Part shown: positions 35,098 to 37,721 of the stretch, piece after piece
Layout of the letters: each line of letters starts with the position of its first letter
How positions within the stretch are numbered: position 1 is the first letter of the stretch
Assembly: GCF_000153205.1 (NCBI RefSeq)
Contig: NZ_CH672427.1
Span: 1,396,780 to 1,434,500, forward strand
Length of the DNA: 37,721 nt
Direction of reading: 5' to 3'
Origin: Nitrococcus mobilis Nb-231
GTDB lineage: Bacteria > Pseudomonadota > Gammaproteobacteria > Nitrococcales > Nitrococcaceae
Position numbers and translations under genes: made by a program
The notes under the pieces: model-generated
The model's database searches: none
What the model was told of the DNA's origin: nothing
Seen by the model: only the letters and a program-made list of their open reading frames with translations

Positions 35098-35349
35098 ATG
35101 TTTAGTTCATCACTAACTGTTTGCCTCGTCTGCCTAGTAGTATTGGTATTGATCGTGCTCGTGGCCATCATGCGCCTAACGATCATGCGCAAGGCGCCTA
35201 TCCCGACCGCCGGCGGCGGTATCGTCATAGCAATCGGAATTTTTGGACTGGCCGCATTACAGCGGATACCGGGGCTTGCTGCGCTCTTGAGCGAACCGCT
35301 GGTACTCTTATTATCCGTGATCTGGCTATTTACGGGTGTGCTTATCTGA
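35098..35349 (+). CDS. Small two-TM membrane protein
   Basis: An 83-residue frame. Two or three hydrophobic stretches (LTVCLVCLVVLVLIVLVAIM; GGIVIAIGIFGLAALQRI; PLVLLLSVIWLFTGVLI) separated by a short basic loop (RLTIMRKAPIPT). No family recognised. Ribosome site is weak. It lies 140 bases after miniature element copy 2 and begins a run of small membrane-protein frames. It could be real or a remnant. Confidence 0.4.
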   Translation: MFSSSLTVCLVCLVVLVLIVLVAIMRLTIMRKAPIPTAGGGIVIAIGIFGLAALQRIPGLAALLSEPLVLLLSVIWLFTGVLI

Positions 35350-35476
35350 TCGATTTCTTCAAGGGGACACTGCATGTCCACACGGAATCTCCGATCGGCC
35401 GTTTCGGGATCGGAACGTGGGTCGCCGGCACAGTGGTGCTGGCGAGAATGGAGATGGTCGGCGTCAAGGACTGTCC

Positions 35477-35809
35477 ATGACAGTGAAGGCGATGCTGGGG
35501 CTTATCGCGCTGTTGCTGTGGGTCTGGTTCATGCGTTTGGTAGTCTATGGCTTAAAGGCCATGCGCGCCTGTCACGGGCGGCTGCAAACCCGCGGCGTGA
35601 TCCTGCTCTCCACTGTGAGCACGCAGCCGCTTGTGCTGATTGCCTCTGATCTGTGCTCTATAATCAACCGATGTTTCCTCGGGCTCAGCGCCGATTTCTC
35701 ACGTGCGCTCTATGCCGAGGTTGCCACGGTTCTGATTGTTGCTAGGCACCGCTTTCTACGTCTTCAGCATGGTGCTGATCGTGCAGCGCTATTGGCGGTA
35801 AAAGGGTAA
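35477..35809 (+). CDS. Small membrane protein, possibly degenerate
   Basis: A 110-residue frame from ATG 35477, which follows AAGGA at eight bases. One N-terminal TM (AMLGLIALLLWVWFMRLVVY) and a basic loop (KAMRACHGRLQTRG) are followed by a second hydrophobic part. Near its end another frame (FYVFSMVLIVQRYWR) looks more membrane-like, so the 3' end may be shifted. No family recognised. Confidence 0.35.
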   Translation: MTVKAMLGLIALLLWVWFMRLVVYGLKAMRACHGRLQTRGVILLSTVSTQPLVLIASDLCSIINRCFLGLSADFSRALYAEVATVLIVARHRFLRLQHGADRAALLAVKG

Positions 35810-35912
35810 GGTTGGACGCTGGCCAACGACTAGGATACTATAAACTGCATTTTCCATGGGGCGGTGTAAATCACCGGGCTAGCGGCTCGTTGTGAGCGGC
35901 ACCATCCCAGTC

Positions 35913-36272
35913 ATGATCTGCCTGCTGGTCTGGCTTTATGTGTTCACCATGTTTGTGTTGGTTGGGCTCATCGAGTTACTGCGAGCTTATCTGCTCGTCA
36001 AATCCCTAGGCTGGTGCGAAGGCGTTTTCACCTACCATGTTTCATAATGGGTCCGGAACTTTACCTTCGGTATGTTCTATGCTTTCATTTAGGGCTTTAT
36101 TCAGCATTTCGAAGCCTATCTGACGTTCTTGTTCGGCCAGCTCTTCCAGTGGGTTTTGATCCACGGTCAATACTTCGTATTGCTGTTCCTGCTGATCGAA
36201 ATGTCGCTGTATCTAAGGGCGGTATATCTAAGAGCCCAATTCGAGCTAAAATTTCCGGCTAAATACAGTTAG
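35913..36272 (+). pseudogene. Membrane-protein frame with two internal stops
   Basis: One plus-strand frame reads membrane-protein-like for about 119 codons: MICLLVWLYVFTMFVLVGLI and ELLRAYLLVKSLGWCEG, then TAA (36045), WVRNFTFGMFYAFI, TAG (36090), GFIQHFEAYLTFLFGQLFQW and YFVLLFLLIEMSLYLRAVYL to a TAG at 36270-36272. Both internal stops are in frame, so this is point-mutation decay, not a frameshift. Family not recognised. Confidence 0.45.
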
Positions 36273-36751
36273 CTTCAGAGGCTCAGGAAAAGTTCGATTC
36301 CGACAAGGGTGAGAAGCAGGATAAAATCCAGGCAAACGCAGCCAGCAACGAGGCTGCTTCAAGGCGAAGAGATCTCTGCCAAGGATGGCCTGGGGTTTTC
36401 GCAAGCGGATGAACGTTGGCGGCATGTGTGCCTTTGATTGTAAACCGCACGCCCTAATGGTTCCCCGACGCTAATTTGTTAGATGGTGCTGAATCCCAGC
36501 GGAGGCTGTTTCTATTTCGAGGTGGGGCTAATTGACCAGATGGTTTTGGTTACAACCTGTCCCCTGGCGAACACGCGCTGAGTATAAAGTGTATCGGTTG
36601 TAATTTCGAGCTGGTTTAGCTAGGAAGTAGCAGTGTCGCCCTATCAATGGCTCATGTTACTGGGCAGCCGACTCGTGGGTGGTGACGGGTGAGTTCTAAG
36701 GGGCACGCATGCCCTGAGAGACACGATGCTAGCGTTCTAACGTGCGCGGTC
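36273..36751. other. No gene seen
   Basis: About 480 bases upstream of the FNR box with no frame I can support. The first part (EKFDSDKGEKQDKIQANAAS, from about 36287) is charged and could be the tail of the preceding lost gene. Confidence 0.35.
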
Positions 36752-36765
36752 TTGATCCTAATCAA
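36752..36765. promoter_or_regulatory. Perfect FNR box upstream of methyltransferase
   Basis: TTGATCCTAATCAA matches the FNR consensus at all defined bases. It is about 60 bases before the GTG start of the following gene, on the promoter side. Confidence 0.85.
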
Positions 36766-36783
36766 AACCGGCCACTTGGCTAC

Positions 36784-36789
36784 TATAAT
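36784..36789 (+). promoter_or_regulatory. Consensus -10 element (TATAAT)
   Basis: TATAAT sits about 25 bases downstream of the centre of the FNR box and 30 bases before the start codon. In classical class II FNR promoters the distance is nearer 30 bases, so the spacing is slightly short, but the pair is still best read as an FNR-activated promoter. Confidence 0.6.
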
Positions 36790-36819
36790 TATGTTCAGTT
36801 AAGCAAATAGGAGGAGAGT

Positions 36820-37395
36820 GTGAACAAGTACCTTAACGGGCAATGGCTTTTCGCCAGCAATTTTTTCAAGCACCCAGGTCTATTGGGCTCGCTCATCCCC
36901 AGCTCGAGCCATCTCATCGAGCGGCTTTTGCGGCCGATCGATTGGTCGAGGGCAAAGCACATCGTTGAATACGGTCCGGGCGTTGGCACGATTACCAAAA
37001 GACTGCTCGCCCACATGGCCCCTGATGCGCGGCTATTGGCCTTAGAGCTGAATCCGGAGTTCGTAACCTATCTTCACAGAGAGGTGAAGGACCCGCGGCT
37101 GGAGGTTGTTAAAATGTCGGCGGCAGACTTGGGTCGAGCACTGCAAGAGCGTGCTTGGGAAGGCGTGGACTACGCGATCTCTGGCATCCCTTTCAGCACC
37201 ATGCCGTCAACGGTGCGTGACAATGTCCTGCAGCAGACGCGTAAGCACTTGAACCCGAGCGGCGAATTTTTGGTCTATCAGTTCTCCGACCGTGTGCGCC
37301 CGCATCTGGAGCGGACTTTCGATGCGGTCGAGCGGGGGTTCGTACTGCGGAACTTTCTACCCGCCCATTGCTACCGCTGTACCTTTGCATCATAG
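36820..37395 (+). CDS. PmtA-like phospholipid N-methyltransferase family protein
   Basis: A 191-residue class I methyltransferase. The lead FKHPGLLGSLIPSSSHLIER resembles the N-terminus of phosphatidylethanolamine N-methyltransferases (GSI.PSS pattern). SAM motif I is IVEYGPGVGTITK, the motif II acid is LALELNPEF, and YAISGIPFSTMP is the substrate-side motif. It starts with GTG after AGGAGGAG, a strong ribosome site. The FNR box and TATAAT upstream suggest anaerobic activation. Family members methylate membrane lipids or are unassigned, and some rRNA-dimethylase-like annotations also occur. Confidence 0.82.
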   Translation: MNKYLNGQWLFASNFFKHPGLLGSLIPSSSHLIERLLRPIDWSRAKHIVEYGPGVGTITKRLLAHMAPDARLLALELNPEFVTYLHREVKDPRLEVVKMSAADLGRALQERAWEGVDYAISGIPFSTMPSTVRDNVLQQTRKHLNPSGEFLVYQFSDRVRPHLERTFDAVERGFVLRNFLPAHCYRCTFAS

Positions 37396-37533
37396 CTTGG
37401 GTGCAAGCAACGTTGTCCGATCGACAGTAACCCAGCTGGCGCGCGTAACGGCGCTGAAGGCACTGCGCGCTCCGGGTACGATGATAGACGAGGGCCATCG
37501 AAAATAAGGGCGAAGACCAGACGCTGCGCGCGA

Positions 37534-37721
37534 TTAGAGCTGCAAAACTACGACTGAGACATTGTCGTTGCCCCCTCTGTCTACGGCGCAGCGCACCAAC
37601 AGTTGCGCCGTGTGTTCCGGGTCGTGAGTGGCTTGTGCGAGCTGCTGCTGGATCTCATTGTCCGCCAACTCGCCAGTGAGCCCGTCTGTACAGAGGATGA
37701 TCAAATCGCCGCGGTTGCGTT
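37534..37721 (-). CDS. PP2C-type Ser/Thr phosphatase, C-terminal end (runs off window)
   Basis: The minus strand entering at the window end reads GDLIILCTDGLTGELADNEI, then DRGGNDNVSVVVLQL and stop TAA at 37536-37534. CTDGLT and GGNDNVSVVV are the C-terminal metal motifs of PP2C phosphatases. The start is beyond the window. It is unrelated by distance to the triad PP2C and has a much more compact end. It is GC-rich like the rest of the chromosome. Confidence 0.85.
   Translation of the reverse strand, partial: RNRGDLIILCTDGLTGELADNEIQQQLAQATHDPEHTAQLLVRCAVDRGGNDNVSVVVLQL

Noticed and set aside
34473-35381. Protein-coding reading across miniature element copy 2
   Set aside because: The same peptide-like stretch appears in copy 1 because the elements are identical; no start or ribosome site belongs to it.

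Overview
The window looks like a piece of a GC-rich proteobacterial chromosome, probably gamma- or beta-proteobacterial. The pointers are a canonical FNR regulator with matching FNR boxes, AcnA-type aconitase, a second EF-G-like protein, a PdxH-like protein and IS91/IS3/IS110/IS630 debris. Genus cannot be assigned from sequence alone. Two blocks (CPBP protease about 5.4-6.4 kb; VWA/PP2C/kinase about 15.2-18.6 kb) are clearly more AT-rich than the rest and look acquired. No rRNA, tRNA or CRISPR array was seen.

Layout. 0-7 kb is mostly a graveyard of broken genes and transposon pieces around a DsrE protein, a methyltransferase, a frameshifted AraC regulator and an intact CPBP protease. 7-11.2 kb holds a leftward operon: aconitase, a baeRF-type protein and an MFS transporter cut by an IS3 fragment. 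11.3-12.4 kb carries a decayed S-formylglutathione hydrolase and an IS110 scrap. 12.5-15.1 kb has fnr, a VIT-family transporter and a PdxH-like gene behind a perfect FNR box. 15.2-18.6 kb is a VWA/PP2C/Ser-Thr kinase triad like the TerY-P modules. 18.7-21.1 kb is decayed sequence (GST remnant, diheme peroxidase with two frameshifts and a PEP-CTERM-like tail).

The most striking region is 21.4-26.3 kb. A leftward operon encodes a globin, an H-NOX haem sensor and a hybrid histidine kinase (HisKA, HATPase, two receivers, HPt). It runs tail to tail, with overlapping stop codons, into a rightward gene that fuses a complete response-regulator receiver to a full-length glutamate-dehydrogenase-like enzyme. 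The simplest reading is a gas (likely nitric oxide) phosphorelay whose output is an enzyme of glutamate/2-oxoglutarate metabolism rather than transcription or c-di-GMP. This link is inferred from domains and gene order.

26.8-35 kb is bracketed by two nearly identical inverted 157-bp miniature elements with GTAA-type ends and 8-bp target duplications (IS66-like). Between them lie a DASS/SLC13 transporter, an EF-G-like GTPase, an M28 peptidase, a frameshifted AEC transporter, a DUF1499 membrane protein and a secreted GlcG/HbpS-like protein. 35-37.7 kb has small membrane-protein genes or remnants, a second FNR box with a TATAAT upstream of a phospholipid-methyltransferase-like gene, and the end of a PP2C phosphatase running off the window.

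Many genes are broken by a single frameshift or stop (AraC, AEC, diheme peroxidase, FGH). This suggests active gene decay, but some of the single frameshifts could be sequencing or assembly errors.
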